This document shows, piece by piece, positions 23,219 through 34,218 of a stretch of DNA of 64,000 bases; position 1 is the first letter of the stretch; every line of letters starts with the position of its first letter. Below the pieces are notes generated by a model. The model saw only the letters and a program-made list of their open reading frames with translations. It did not search any database and was not told where the DNA came from. The position numbers and the translations under genes are program-made. The stretch comes from Cephalotrichum gorgonifer (lineage: Eukaryota; Ascomycota; Sordariomycetes; Microascales; Microascaceae). The stretch is taken from NCBI GenBank assembly GCA_900312665.1, contig ONZQ02000009.1, positions 790,420-854,419 of the forward strand. Direction: 5' to 3'.

Positions 23219-25268
23219 TTATCGTTTCTTCTCAGCCATCTCCATCTCAGGGCCACGCCCGTCTCCGTCCTCACCCCCCGCCGCTTCCTTCGCAAGCCGG
23301 ATATCCGTTAGCGTAAGCCTCAGATCATTCCTATAGGGCTCGAACTCGAACACTAGCTTCCGGAGCGCCCCCTTGAGTGCGCCCACCAGCGCGTCCACCT
23401 CAGGGGCTTCCTTACTCCCCCCCACGTCCGACCAATGGACGGGGAAGTTAGCCTTGAAGGCCTCCAGCTTCCTCACCGTGCTCGTGAAGGTCCGGATTAT
23501 AGCCGGAACGTCCCGATGTACATTTCCGAACTTGTCCTCCCCCAGGCTCCTCACCGCCATCATGCCAAGGGACTCGATTGCGTTGAGGTAGAGGCCCAGC
23601 TCCGCGGACGGTGTGCCCAAAACGGCGGCGGCTATGCGGTTTCGGTATTCCTGCCTGAACGGCGCCCCCAAGTCATTTCGCAGGAACTTGACGAGTAGTT
23701 GCTGGAGCTGTCCTAGCATGTTCTGGGGTTGAAGCGCGTCTTGTTGTCCCGGGGTGAGGACCGTGTCCTTGGCCATCTTCCACGTCTTCTTGGCGACCGG
23801 ACTAAGATTAGATATCGGTGTCTCTCCGGGCGACCGCGCCACACGATCCACGACCCTCTCGACCTCCGCCCGCATCGACTTGTTGGCTTGCTGACGCTGG
23901 AATATGGGATCCTCCTTAGGGGGGGCCGAGGTCCGTGACTTCTGCTCGATCTTCGCCGGTTCGGCGGGGGGAGGCGCTGGCTGCTTTCCGAACTCGTCGA
24001 CTCTGGTTCCTAGCGTCTTGACGAGGTCTAGGCAGATGGTGTAGATCTGGGACCACACCGGGCCCTCTTCGCGATCAATATCCTGGAAGATAGCGATACG
24101 GCGGTCCTCGAACTCGCGGGAGATGAATGCTAGCTCCCACATGGCGAAACCCTGACGACGTTAGCACTAACCCCGGTATGCGAAACGTAGCGATCAACTA
24201 CTTACCCTAATATACTGCTTCTTGCTCTTTAGGCCGTTGAGGAGGCTGCCGTTTGGATCCTTGGACTCCGCAGTCAAGGGCTTGCCGTTCTTCAAGGGCT
24301 TTCTAGCCATGAATATAGAAAACGCGACGTTCAGCACCCGCCAGAAAATGAAGACGAGAAAGCCGCAGACTAGGCAGTTCTTCAACGTATAGAAAGTAGC
24401 GGGGCCTGATGGCGGCAGCATGTTGGTCTTCGGCAGGTTATAGAACGGCCGCAGGAAAAACAAGGTCCAGCCCCAAGACACTGGGCGCCAAGCGAGATAG
24501 TACAAGGGTAGATGAAGACATAGCGCTGATGCCGCCCGGATTGACGACTGGGTCATTATTCCAGGGAGCCTTCCGATCACCTGCCCCAGCGGGCTAGCGG
24601 GCGCGCTCTCTTGTCCTTTGGTGCTGTTGACATTCGCCTTCTCAACGGAGTCTCCCAAGACAAGCCTGTCCTCGTCCGCAATGATGTGCTCCGCCGCCTG
24701 CATTACGGCGCATGTCAAGAGGTAGGTTGCTAGGAAAAGAGGCTTTTCGTTCAACCTTGCGCGGTCTCCATTCCGGTAGACGATCCAGTGCATCTCGGTG
24801 TCGGCGGAGTACGAGGAGAGGAGTGGAATGTAAAGCGTCACGCTCGAGGCAGCGTACCACAGGAAGGTCCAGTATGTTTGTGTCCGCATGAGGCTCTGCG
24901 CAATGGTATGGAAGAGGGAGTTGGAAGTCCGTATGCCGACATGATACTGCGCGACTCGCAGGACGAGTATTATCATGCCGCCGCCGAAGAGGAAGAGCGT
25001 TCGGGGGAGGATGGGCCCGAAGGGGAACCATGACCAGAACCCTGTGGTTTCAATTGTTAGCCGCCAAGGCGGAGGCGACCCAAGCAGGTCATATGGCGGG
25101 GGTGGGGGGAGCGATCGTGGACTCACAAGATGACCAGTCGGCCAGGACAAGAGCTTCAAGGTATGCTACAACGACAAGAAGAGCCGCTGTGGAAGCAAAC
25201 CTCCCGTGAAGCGCGGGGGACAAGAAGTCCTTGTAAGGAGCTTTCCTCTTACCCTTAGAGTTCGCCAT
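23219..25268 (-). CDS. NDC1: nuclear pore transmembrane nucleoporin Ndc1
   Basis: Three exons (25127-25268, 24206-25041, 23219-24151; introns 85 and 54 bp) encode 636 residues. Ndc1 is a polytopic protein of the pore membrane that anchors nuclear pore complexes and, in yeasts, helps insert spindle pole bodies. Seen: the N-terminal family motif PYKDFLSPALHGRF, a first span ending LVVVAYLEALVLADW, then WFWSWFPFGPILPRTLFLF and VLRVAQYHVGIRTSN, and several more hydrophobic segments up to about residue 310. The C-terminal half is soluble with conserved MWELAFISREFEDRR and GTPSAELGLYLNAIESLG. The first exon is short, and without it the protein would lack the start and the PYKDFL motif. It is divergent from PEP12. 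Confidence 0.93.
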
Positions 25269-25660
25269 CTCAGCGCATTGCTGGGAAACCAGGTGTCGAT
25301 AGGTGTGCGGAGGATAAACAGGTTACCTGGAAGTAAATAAAGCCCACAAAAATCAGGAGCCATGGCAGCCAAACCCGAAGGGTGGAGCTTTGATAAGAAG
25401 CAGATCACGTGGTGATAAAAATGCCAAGAAGCTAGATCCCCCGTCTCAAGATGAATGGGCATGAGACCATCCAACACGCCCCCACATGCCGTTCCTGGTT
25501 GCCCGCCGCCATGGTTACGTAGGCACCCACATGATCTTATCTGCGCCTGCGTCACAGCCGCTTCCGCCCCAGCCAACCACTTCCCTTCAACACCAAGGGC
25601 CATCGACCGCAATAACCGCACCAACTCCAAGGCCGCCGCTGATAGAATCCAGACTACAGC
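25269..25660. promoter_or_regulatory. divergent promoter, NDC1 / PEP12
   Basis: 392 bp between the start codons of NDC1 (-) and PEP12 (+). It must contain both promoters. The PEP12 side is C/A-rich (ACCGCAATAACCGCACCAAC region near 25610), typical of fungal leaders. No definite TATA box. Confidence 0.5.
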
Positions 25661-27240
25661 ATGTCTTACGATCAACTATCATCGCTAGAAGCCCAATCGG
25701 GCCGCCAGGGTGGATACTCCGACGATCCCGGGTTCCAGCAGCTCCTGCAGGAGCTCCGGACGAAGCTGCGCGACCTCGAAAAGAATATCCTCAAGTTGCG
25801 GACGGATGTGAATCTCTTGGGGACCAGGCGAGATACAGCCCGTGTACGGGAACGCGTGCATGACTTCCTGGAGAAGTCGCGGGAGACTTGCCTAGGTATT
25901 GGTGACGGAATCAAGAAGCTGCAGGTTTGGGAGGACCTTTCGGTATGTCCGACCGCCAAACCCCCCCGNNNNNNNNNNNNNNNNNNNNNNNNNNNNNNNN
26001 NNNNNNNNNNNNNNNNNNNNNNNNNNNNNNNNNNNNNNNNNNNNNNNNNNNNNNNNNNNNNNNNNNNNNNNNNNNNNNNNNNNNNNNNNNNNNNNNNNNN
26101 NNNNNNNNNNNNNNNNNNNNNNNNNNNNNNNNNNNNNNNNNNNNNNNNNNNNNNNNNNNNNNNNNNNNNNNNNNNNNNNNNNNNNNNNNNNNNNNNNNNN
26201 NNNNNNNNNNNNNNNNNNNNNNNNNNNNNNNNNNNNNNNNNNNNNNNNNNNNNNNNNNNNNNNNNNNNNNNNNNNNNNNNNNNNNNNNNNNNNNNNNNNN
26301 NNNNNNNNNNNNNNNNNNNNNNNNNNNNNNNNNNNNNNNNNNNNNNNNNNNNNNNNNNNNNNNNNNNNNNNNNNNNNNNNNNNNNNNNNNNNNNNNNNNN
26401 NNNNNNNNNNNNNNNNNNNNNNNNNNNNNNNNNNNNNNNNNNNNNNNNNNNNNNNNNNNNNNNNNNNNNNNNNNNNNNNNNNNNNNNNNNNNNNNNNNNN
26501 NNNNNNNNNNNNNNNNNNNNNNNNNNNNNNNNNNNNNNNNNNNNNNNNNNNNNNNNNNNNNNNNNNNNNNNNNNNNNNNNNNNNNNNNNNNNNNNNNNNN
26601 NNNNNNNNNNNNNNNNNNNNNNNNNNNNNNNNNNNNNNNNNNNNNNNNNNNNTTTCCCCCTCCTCTCATACCCCAACCCCAGGCCAAAAGGCAGACTCCT
26701 AATCCGATCCGGCCGTAGAAACAACAAAAATACGAGCGGAACAAGATATCGACGGAGTTCCAGGATGCCTTCAAGGAATTCCAGGACCTCCAACGTCAAG
26801 CACTCGACAAACAACGGGCCTCCGTCTCTGCAGCGCGGGCGGCAGCGCACGAGCCCGATACAGGCGACGCTCGCGAGACCGGACACTTCCAGCAGCAACA
26901 GCAGCAGCAGGAGCTGTCCAGCCTCGCGGTGCAGAGTGAGGTCGATTTCCAGGACGCCCTCATCGTCGAGCGAGAGGAAGAGATACGCAACATTGAGCAG
27001 GGAGTCGGCGACCTGAACGTCCTATTCCGTCAGGTGGCGCAGATCGTGAGCGAGCAGGGCGAGCAGCTGAATACCATCGCGGACAACGTGGAGGTGACGA
27101 GGGATGACACGAGGGGCGCGATGGTGGAGCTCGGGCGAGCATCGAATTACCAGAAGTCGGCGAGGAAGAAGGGGTGCTTCCTTCTGCTCATCGCGTCTGT
27201 TATCCTGATGATTGTGCTCCTGGCTATCTTTGTGGACTGA
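25661..27240 (+). CDS. PEP12: endosomal t-SNARE syntaxin Pep12
   Basis: Two exons (25661-25942 and 26719-27240) give 267 residues; the intron contains the 684-N gap. Pep12 is the Qa-SNARE of the late endosome/prevacuole, driving fusion of Golgi-derived vesicles. Exon 1 has the start MSYDQLSSLEAQ and most of the Habc bundle (LLGTRRDTARVRERVHDFLE). Exon 2 begins KQQKYERNKISTEFQ and has LQRQALDKQRASV, then the SNARE helix (DALIVEREEEIRNIEQGVGD to GRASNYQKSARKKG) with the zero-layer Gln in IVSEQGEQL, and a C-terminal anchor CFLLLIASVILMIVLLAIF. The acceptor at 26718 is inferred from phase and family fit. Because the gap hides sequence, an extra small exon cannot be excluded, though the protein already looks complete. 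Confidence 0.88.
25969..26652. other. assembly gap (684 N)
   Basis: A run of N lies inside the PEP12 intron. It is bordered by CCCCCCCG on the left and TTTCCCCC on the right, so a C-rich low-complexity or tandem tract probably stopped the assembly. The implied intron of 776 bp is several times longer than any other intron in the window, so the true length is uncertain. Confidence 0.98.
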
Positions 27241-27479
27241 GGTTTATCTCGCTTGCTTCCGCCCTTTTCTTACATCAGCTCCTAGCACGCGAGCGTTCAC
27301 ATTTCTACGTATTGCCGGGTTTGGGGTGGCGTTTCGTTGGTTTGCTTGCATGTAATCTCATACCACATCTCTTATTATCTCTTATGAATTGTACATACCG
27401 AGCGGGGAGAAGGGTGCCCTGGGCACCCCTCACATTCTACCACCCTTGAATATATTTTTAAACACACGTCTCCGGGAGA

Positions 27480-28370
27480 CTACTTAGGTCCGTCAATGTG
27501 CCATGGCTCCGTGGTGGCGCGCTCTGCCCACGGATTCTTCTCAACAGGTGGGAGGATGAGCTTATCCGCGACTTTCGTCAACGCCCTATTCGTAGAACCC
27601 GTTAACAGCCAGAAGAACAACATGCCCGACGGATAAGTGCTGATAAAGTTGAAGAGAAATGGAGCCGCCACCACAACCATTCTGCTTCTTCTCGTCTTCG
27701 CCGACTTATCATGGACATCAATCAGATCCCAGGCCTCCGCCAAGCTTCTTGGCCCCATTAGAGCAAGCATCGACCCGACTAGTATTGTCGGAAGGATGTA
27801 CAAGGGGTCGGCGACTGTGAGGTCCGTAAACCAGAGGAAACCCTCATTGGTGAACGTCGGGTCAACCATGGAGATATGTCGCATCGCTCCTGATACTATA
27901 ATCCATGGGGGGAGACTGAGCATGAGGCGAAGGTATGGCTTCCACCCCTGAAGTCCTGCATCTTTGCGAATGCGCTTGATCTCCGTGTTGGCGCTGGCGA
28001 CGGGATCTTTGAGTTTGAGAAAGCGGGCTTTCTGGTGCCAGGCGTAGAAGAGGGGCTGGAGCCGTGACAGGCGGTTGGCATATCGGCGTGTGTAGGGGAG
28101 GAGGGGGACGGTGGTCACGGCGCTGAAGACGACGGAGGCGGCGGGTATGACGAGGAACCAAGGTAGACCCGTAAAGGAGTGGGCGGCCATTAGAGCTTCT
28201 GCGACAGGTTCGACAATGGGAACACCCAAAAAAGTTCTGCGGGAGTGGGCATTGGGTGCCGGCCGGCTTAGGAGAGTCGCGGAGATGTGAGGACGCAGAA
28301 AGCCCGTGGGGACCATTCTAGGTCGTGATGAGTGGCCTAGCAGCCGGGCTCCGCATCTTTGCGACAGCAT
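27480..28370 (-). CDS. COX18: mitochondrial inner-membrane insertase Cox18 (Oxa1 family)
   Basis: Single exon, 296 residues. Cox18 is an Oxa1/YidC-type insertase that exports the C-terminal tail of Cox2 across the inner membrane during cytochrome oxidase assembly. The N-terminus is rich in Arg, Ser and His with few acids, a mitochondrial targeting peptide. Hydrophobic spans include GLPWFLVIPAASVVFSAVTT, the region ending LMLSLPPWIIVSGAMRH, YILPTILVGSMLALMG and FLFNFISTYPSGMLFFWLL. The last, with its PSGMLFFW, is a family signature, as is the loop with KIRKDAG-like EIKRIRKDAGLQGW. It is convergent with PEP12 (239-bp spacer) and divergent from ALG11. Confidence 0.92.
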   Translation of the reverse strand: MLSQRCGARLLGHSSRPRMVPTGFLRPHISATLLSRPAPNAHSRRTFLGVPIVEPVAEALMAAHSFTGLPWFLVIPAASVVFSAVTTVPLLPYTRRYANRLSRLQPLFYAWHQKARFLKLKDPVASANTEIKRIRKDAGLQGWKPYLRLMLSLPPWIIVSGAMRHISMVDPTFTNEGFLWFTDLTVADPLYILPTILVGSMLALMGPRSLAEAWDLIDVHDKSAKTRRSRMVVVAAPFLFNFISTYPSGMLFFWLLTGSTNRALTKVADKLILPPVEKNPWAERATTEPWHIDGPK

Positions 28371-28863
28371 ATTGATTTGTTGTCGTGTGTGGTTTGCGGG
28401 TCCCGGTGCCAGCTAAGGTCCGGTACGGGCTTGATTCTTCGATGGGTGGTAGTACACATAAAAGCGCGACAGTTCGCGATTCATGTTAGACCACCATTAC
28501 AGTTGAAGTTCATGTGAAAGCGACGAATAATTGTTCTACCAGGTGTGGGCAGCTGTCTGTAGTTCCATACAAATTCTCCATGGTGGGGTCAGTCTAGACA
28601 ACAGCTTACCACACGATGCAGCTGTACCACGGACACGAGAGCTTCCGTTCATTCGTTCGTGTTCCCGGGTGTCCGTCCCTGAATACTGTACCACGTGCTA
28701 TTCGGACTCACTACCGCTGGTTGCAATTCTGACCTGGACCAGACACAAAATACCAAATACCACTACACATTCTCACAAGAGCAGCGAAAACAGCAACGAT
28801 ATAGGCCATCGAGCTCGAGCTTCCTGAGGCAGGACCCTCACAGGGTCGAACAAGCCAGCCGAC
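28371..28863. promoter_or_regulatory. divergent promoter, COX18 / ALG11
   Basis: 493 bp between the start codons of COX18 (-) and ALG11 (+). AT-rich near 28,480-28,530. No clear TATA box, upstream frame or RNA gene seen. Confidence 0.45.
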
Positions 28864-30795
28864 ATGGCGGACACCATGCAAGACACGACACAGACCTGCA
28901 GTACAAGCTGCGCCGAGGACTCGTCGATACCCTTCGCCTTCGACCTCAGAACTTTGGCGTATTCCGCTCTAGCGATTCTACTCCTTCCACGGCTCGCCAC
29001 GCTCGTCTTCCTACCTATACTGTCCCGCATCGTCGGCGGTACGTTGGGATGGTATCTCAAGAGGGCGTCCTCCGGGCGGAGGGCACATCTCCTTAGCCTT
29101 ATGAAGCTGGACCAGGAGAGATTCCGAGACGAGCGGCTGCGCATACGGAAACCCGGAGATAAGGACGACAAGTTGGCAAACGTAGACCCGGGCTCGGCTT
29201 CTGCCAACGCAGGAGAGGGATGGTGCGGTGTCGTGGGCTTCTTACATCCGTTCTGGTACGTCCCCAGACTACGGCGGGTTTTCTGTGTTGGACTTTTAAG
29301 CTGAACCGGACATATAGTAATGCTGGAGGTGGTGGCGAGAGAGTCCTCTGGGCCGCCATCCGCGCTACGCAGCTACGCTACCCGGATGCCCTCTGTGTTG
29401 TATATACCGGCGACCACGACGTAGAAAAGGAGGCCATGATTGCCAAAGTAAAGGTGTGATCCCGCCCTATCCTCCCAATGACACCTCCCCCCCCCTCTCT
29501 CTCCCCCCCTTTTCCCATTTGCTAAAAGTCGTTGGCCTACCGGCAGAACCGGTTCAACATCCACCTCCACTCACCCACTATCGCTTTCGTCTACCTCTCC
29601 ACCCGCCACCTCGTCGTAGCCTCTACCTGGCCGCGTTTTACGCTCCTCGGCCAGTCCCTAGGCTCCATCATAATGGCCTGGGACGCCTTCCACCTCGTCG
29701 TCCCCGACATCTTCATCGACACCATGGGCTATGCCTTCGCCCTCGGCTTCTGCCGTCTCCTCTTCCGCCGCGTGCCAACCTGCGCCTACGTCCACTACCC
29801 CACCATCTCGACCGACATGCTCGAGTCCCTCGACCCTTCCTCGCCGCTAGGCAGCAGGGGTGTGAACGCCGGGCAGGGCACGGGGCTCCGCGGGGCGGCG
29901 AAGAAGGCGTACTGGCACCTCTTCGCCGCGCTGTACACCCGTGTCGGCGCCACGATCGACGTGGTCATGACGAACTCGAGCTGGACGCAGGCGCACATCC
30001 AGAAGCTGTGGGGCCCCCACCGGAAGACTGACGCGACGAACCCGATTGCCGTCGTGTTCCCCCCCGTGGCGGTCACCGAGTTGGAGGAGAAGATCGATGT
30101 CAGCCCCGCAAGCGAGGCACAGCGCGAGAAGATCCTGCTACTGATCGCGCAGTTCAGGCCCGAGAAGGACCACCAGAGCATCATCCAGTCGTTCGCCAAG
30201 TTCGTCAAGTCCGGCACCCTGGCCTCGCGCGGCGCGCGCCTGGTCCTCGTGGGGAGCGTCAGGGACGACGGCGACTCCAAGCGCGTCTATCAGCTGCGCC
30301 TTCTCGCCAATGAGCTGAACGTGAAGGACAGCGTCGAGTTCCACCTGAACGCGTCGTGGCCGGAGATTCTGGAGTGGCTGCGCAAGTCATCCGTTGGCGT
30401 CAACGGCATGTGGAATGAGCACTTTGGTATTGGAGTTGTGGAGTACCAGGCCGCGGGGCTGATCTCCGTTGTGCACGCGAGTGGTGGGCCGAAAATGGAC
30501 ATTGTTGTGGATGTCGACGGGGAGCCGACGGGTAAGATGCCCTCTTCCCCCAAACCCCTTCCCTATCCTGGAAGGAACAGGTGCAATGAGTAAATGAACT
30601 AACTAACTGGGGTACCCAGGTTTCCACGCTAACGACGTGGATGAATTCGCCGAGGCCTTTGAGAAGGCCCTCTCGCTCCCCGACCCGGCTGCTATGCGCC
30701 AGAGGGCGCAAATCTCGGCCAGGAGGTTCACGGAGGAGGAGTTTGCGCGGAAGTGGACTGCGCAGATGGAGAGGTTGGTGGGCATGCTGAGATGA
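28864..30795 (+). CDS. ALG11: GDP-Man:Man3GlcNAc2-PP-dolichol alpha-1,2-mannosyltransferase Alg11
   Basis: Four exons (28864-29255, 29318-29453, 29547-30531, 30620-30795; introns 62, 93 and 88 bp) encode 562 residues. Alg11 adds the fourth and fifth mannoses to the lipid-linked oligosaccharide on the cytosolic face of the ER. An N-terminal membrane anchor lies at about residues 28-60. The GT4 motif HPFCNAGGGGERVLW spans the first intron. Others seen: VYTGDHDVEKEAM, NRFNIHLHSPTI, CAYVHYPTISTDML, AQFRPEKDHQSII, and the C-terminal EX7E nucleotide-sugar motif in WNEHFGIGVVEYQAAG. All splice junctions restore family sequence exactly. It is convergent with the gamma-glutamyltranspeptidase gene. Confidence 0.95.
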
Positions 30796-31399
30796 GTGTT
30801 TTGGTCCCCTAGTCTTGTACAAACTTGCCCCTCCCCCTCACCTTCCCTAATCTATCTTTTTCTCCCTTATGAGGTGTCACTTTCGTTTGTCGTGCTCTCG
30901 GCAGATATGCAAGATTGGGAGGGAGCTATCTTGTCCCTGACGTAGGCTTTTTTCCTACTTGTACGTCCTTACTCGTTCTTGTACAGTTTCCACAGCAGCT
31001 CCGGGTTCTTCTTTCCTTGCTTCTTTGTCTATTACGAGCTGGGGAATGTGGGTTCATAGATGGATACCCCTGCATACATGTATTATTTTTTCCTTTAACT
31101 TGGTACTTTCTTTTACTCTTGTCTCAGCGATAGCATTGGTGCCGCACGTGTATCGAGTAGGACAAGGGCTGCTAGCCACGATCGTGTATAAATAGTAAAA
31201 CAGCTCATATATGCAACATGTGTCCTATCCGATGACGTGCGCTTCTATCATGGGAATACGAACCACTCATCTACCGCCTTACCTCCATCCTCTAGATGCG
31301 CCAGAACAAAGACACCGGATACAGAACCAGAACCAGAACCAATAACAGGAAAACAGAACGGGGACGAACAAGAATCAGCAGAAATTCTTCGAAAACGCA
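30796..31399. other. spacer between convergent genes
   Basis: About 600 bp between the stops of ALG11 and the gamma-glutamyltranspeptidase gene. T-rich 3' untranslated sequence with a few GTAC words (CTTGTACG at 30958, CTTGTACAG near 30979). A run of ACCAGAACC-like repeats lies near 31325-31345. No gene seen. Confidence 0.45.
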
Positions 31400-33398
31400 T
31401 CATGCAATGGACCCCCCACTGCTCTTCTGCCTCGGCTCGCCGACCGCCTCGAACCTCCCACGTTGATACCCGACCCCCTGCAGGGCGCTCTGCCCTTCCT
31501 TCACCCAGGCGACCTCGTGCCCCCTCTCCGCCATGCTCTGAACGGTCCCGTTGTCAAAGGCGTACTCAAAGGTGACACGGTTCGGGATCAGCTGGTCGTG
31601 GAGCCGGGGCTCGGAGAGCGACTGGGCGAGCGTCATGTTGTGCTCGAGGAGGTGCCAGATGGCCTGGGCGGTCGACGAGATGATACGCGAGCCGCCCGCC
31701 GCGCCGATGGAGAAGAGTGAGTCGGGAGAGGAGATGATGAAGGGGGTTATTGAAGAGAGGGGCCTCTTTCCCGGGCGGATGTAGTTCGCCTCCGAGGGCT
31801 CGAAGCCGAACTCGTTGCGGACTCCGGGGATCGAGAAGTCATTCATCTCGTTGTTTAAGATGATGCCCGTGGCGGGATCCATGACCTGCGACCCGAACAA
31901 TGTGTTCACCGTCGACGTGCAAGCCGTCGTCATGCCGTCCGCGTCCACGGTCGAGAAGTGCGACGTGCCGTGGTTATCCGGCACGTACACCCCTCTCGGG
32001 TCGTACACGTTAACTGGCTGGGTCCGGTCGTCCAGGATCAGCTGGCTCGTCCTCCTGGCCGTCTCCTCGCTCAACAGTATCTCCTCGATGGCCTTGGCAC
32101 CGGAGACGAAGTCGGGGTCGCCCAGCTCGAGACGGGCTCCGTACGCGAAACGCATGGCCTCGCTCAACCGGTGGACGCTTAGATTGACGTCGGACCAGTC
32201 CTCGATCGGGTACTGCTCCATCGTCTTCAGGATGCTGATACCCACGGCTCCGCTGCTGGGAATGCCGGTGGTGTAAAGCGTGTGGCCACGGTAGGTCGTA
32301 GACAAGGCTTCTCCGGTGACGACTTTGTAGTTCTCGAGGTCAGAGAGGGTCATGGTTCCGTTGGCGGCTTGAATTACGGAAATCATGGATTCCGCGAGGG
32401 ACCCGGTGTAGAAGATGTCTACGCCTTGTTCGGCGATCTTCTCTAGGGTACTGCGTGGCAGGGTCAGCATGGGCCACAGTATCGCTGTCCTCCTCTCCCC
32501 ATGCAGGGGGGACTTACTCGGCGTACGCCTTCCGGTATAGGGTGTCACCAAGTCCTACCAGGGTTCCTATGTGCGAGTCAGCCAGGTAGCTCACGAGGTA
32601 TGAAGTATTCCAGGTGGCTACGAACCGTTCGGAGCCCACTGCTCAGCCCACACAGGGTCCTCCCGAAGGAAATCGAACCCTTCCATATACCGCAGCGTAT
32701 CCTCCGAAACTGCGGGCATGGTTAGCACAGATGCCTCTGGATACTAGATGATAAAGCGCACCTTTGAAGCCATTCCTTGCAACATCGATAGCCGGCGCGA
32801 CAAGGGCTTTCCATGGAAGTTTCTGTTTTACCTAAGGTCAGCATGGAGCTATGGCCAGGGGGGAGGCCGGAAGGAGACGTACGCTGTACTTCCGGTGGAT
32901 GTACTCGAGTCCACGAAGCTCTCCGGGTATCGCGACGGCAAGTCCCGAGTGGACGCTCCCCTCGACGTTCCCCTCGTACATGTTCTCGAAAGCAGCGGCG
33001 GGAGCCGTCTCCCTGAAGTCGACGGCTTCGTACTGGCCATCCTTGTCCCGAATGAGGGCGAACCCGCCACCGCCGATCCCGGTGTGGTACGGGGCCATGA
33101 CGCCGACGCATAGCACCGTCGCGATGAGCGAGTCTGCGGCATTTCCCTGTGGCCACAATATCAGCACCCAGCCTCTTTTCTGAGCCCTCGGAGAGAGTGC
33201 GGTCTAACCCAGAGGGTAATGGGAACGTCGGGGACTTACGCCGCTTAGGAGGATCTTACGCCCAATATCGGAGCATCTAGCCTGCTCGCAGGCCACAGCC
33301 CCTCCCGAGCCGCTGCTGGCGCGGCCAACGGAGAGTACCTTCTCCGGGATGGCGGCCGCAGCGACAAGAGATGCAAAGAGACTCTGGAGCACGAGCAT
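31400..33398 (-). CDS. gamma-glutamyltranspeptidase (glutathione hydrolase)
   Basis: Six exons (33240-33398, 32883-33146, 32762-32831, 32626-32709, 32518-32566, 31400-32450) join to 558 residues. The enzyme cleaves the gamma-glutamyl bond of glutathione and its conjugates and matures by autoproteolysis. Seen: an N-terminal signal or anchor (MLVLQSLFASLVAAAA), ILLSGGNAADSLIA, GIGGGGFALIRDKDG, VDFRETAP, PNGTLVGLGDTLYRKAYA, and the cleavage site PDNHGTSHFSTVDADG with the catalytic Thr near residue 371. After this come TSTVNTLFGSQVMDP, LNNEMNDFS and GAAGGSRIISS of the small subunit. The 32567-32625 intron uses the rare donor GTTCGT. An in-frame ATG at 33482 would extend the N-terminus by 28 residues. 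Confidence 0.93.
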
Positions 33399-34218
33399 GG
33401 CTGCAGTGGCGAAGAGGAAGCGGAAAACTCGGAGACACACCGCCAACTTACTCGATGTCCCCCGGTAAAGGTACAAGTGCAAGTATATCCCTGATACCCT
33501 CCGATGAGTCTAACGGTATGGGTATTAAGGGTTACCGGGAAGGGCACGAGCAAGTTTATAAGGAGCAGTTACGGGTAAGCTTATGGGGAAGATGCGTCTA
33601 AGTAATCACGGCCATCATCCTAATCGATAGACGATAAGGCCGCACCGCTCCGAAGCGTCACATGAGACAATACAATCACCGACTGCACTAAGATGCACTC
33701 GGGGGGGTGTTAGTGTGAGGGGGGGGGGCACAGATGTCGCCTTAAAGTCTTGGCACCGCCATCCCTGTGCCTTGATCCTGTAACTAATACTCGTTGGCCC
33801 CTGGTACTACAAGGACAGTACTCCGCACCTCGGCCCTGTATTGCCTTTCTCAAGTGTAGTGTGGTGTGGTTGAACATGGAACGCCACCCCAAACAAGTGG
33901 GGGCGGGGCGCACGCACATGGCTTGGTAATGTGGTCCCCACTTTAAGGGTCCCCTCCATCTTTTCGTGGTCATTTTGGGCCGATCAAAGAATATTCCCCA
34001 TTTTGACTCAGACCAACCAATCAGCTGAGCGCGATATCCAACCTAGCTTCAAAAATTCTAGCTTGAAGCGGCCCGCGCACTCATGAAGGACGAAAAAAAA
34101 GTCAACTGACGAACTTATTTTCTAATCTCTGATACCCATCTGAACGAGTATCGGTCCTTATATCTTCCGAGGCTGAGACTCATATCACACGCGCCCCCGA
34201 TATATACGGCGCCAAGAG
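33399..34218. promoter_or_regulatory. divergent promoter, gamma-glutamyltranspeptidase / TRM2
   Basis: 820 bp between two divergent start codons. It holds a G-run at 33720-33728, a GTGTGGTGTGG stretch near 33862, and AT-rich sequence around 33,990-34,140. TATATA occurs just 20 bp before the TRM2 start, too close to be its TATA box. No gene was seen. Confidence 0.45.

Noticed and set aside
25672..27016. Long open frames running through the N gap
   Set aside because: Unknown bases were read as open codons; only the spliced PEP12 model is supported.
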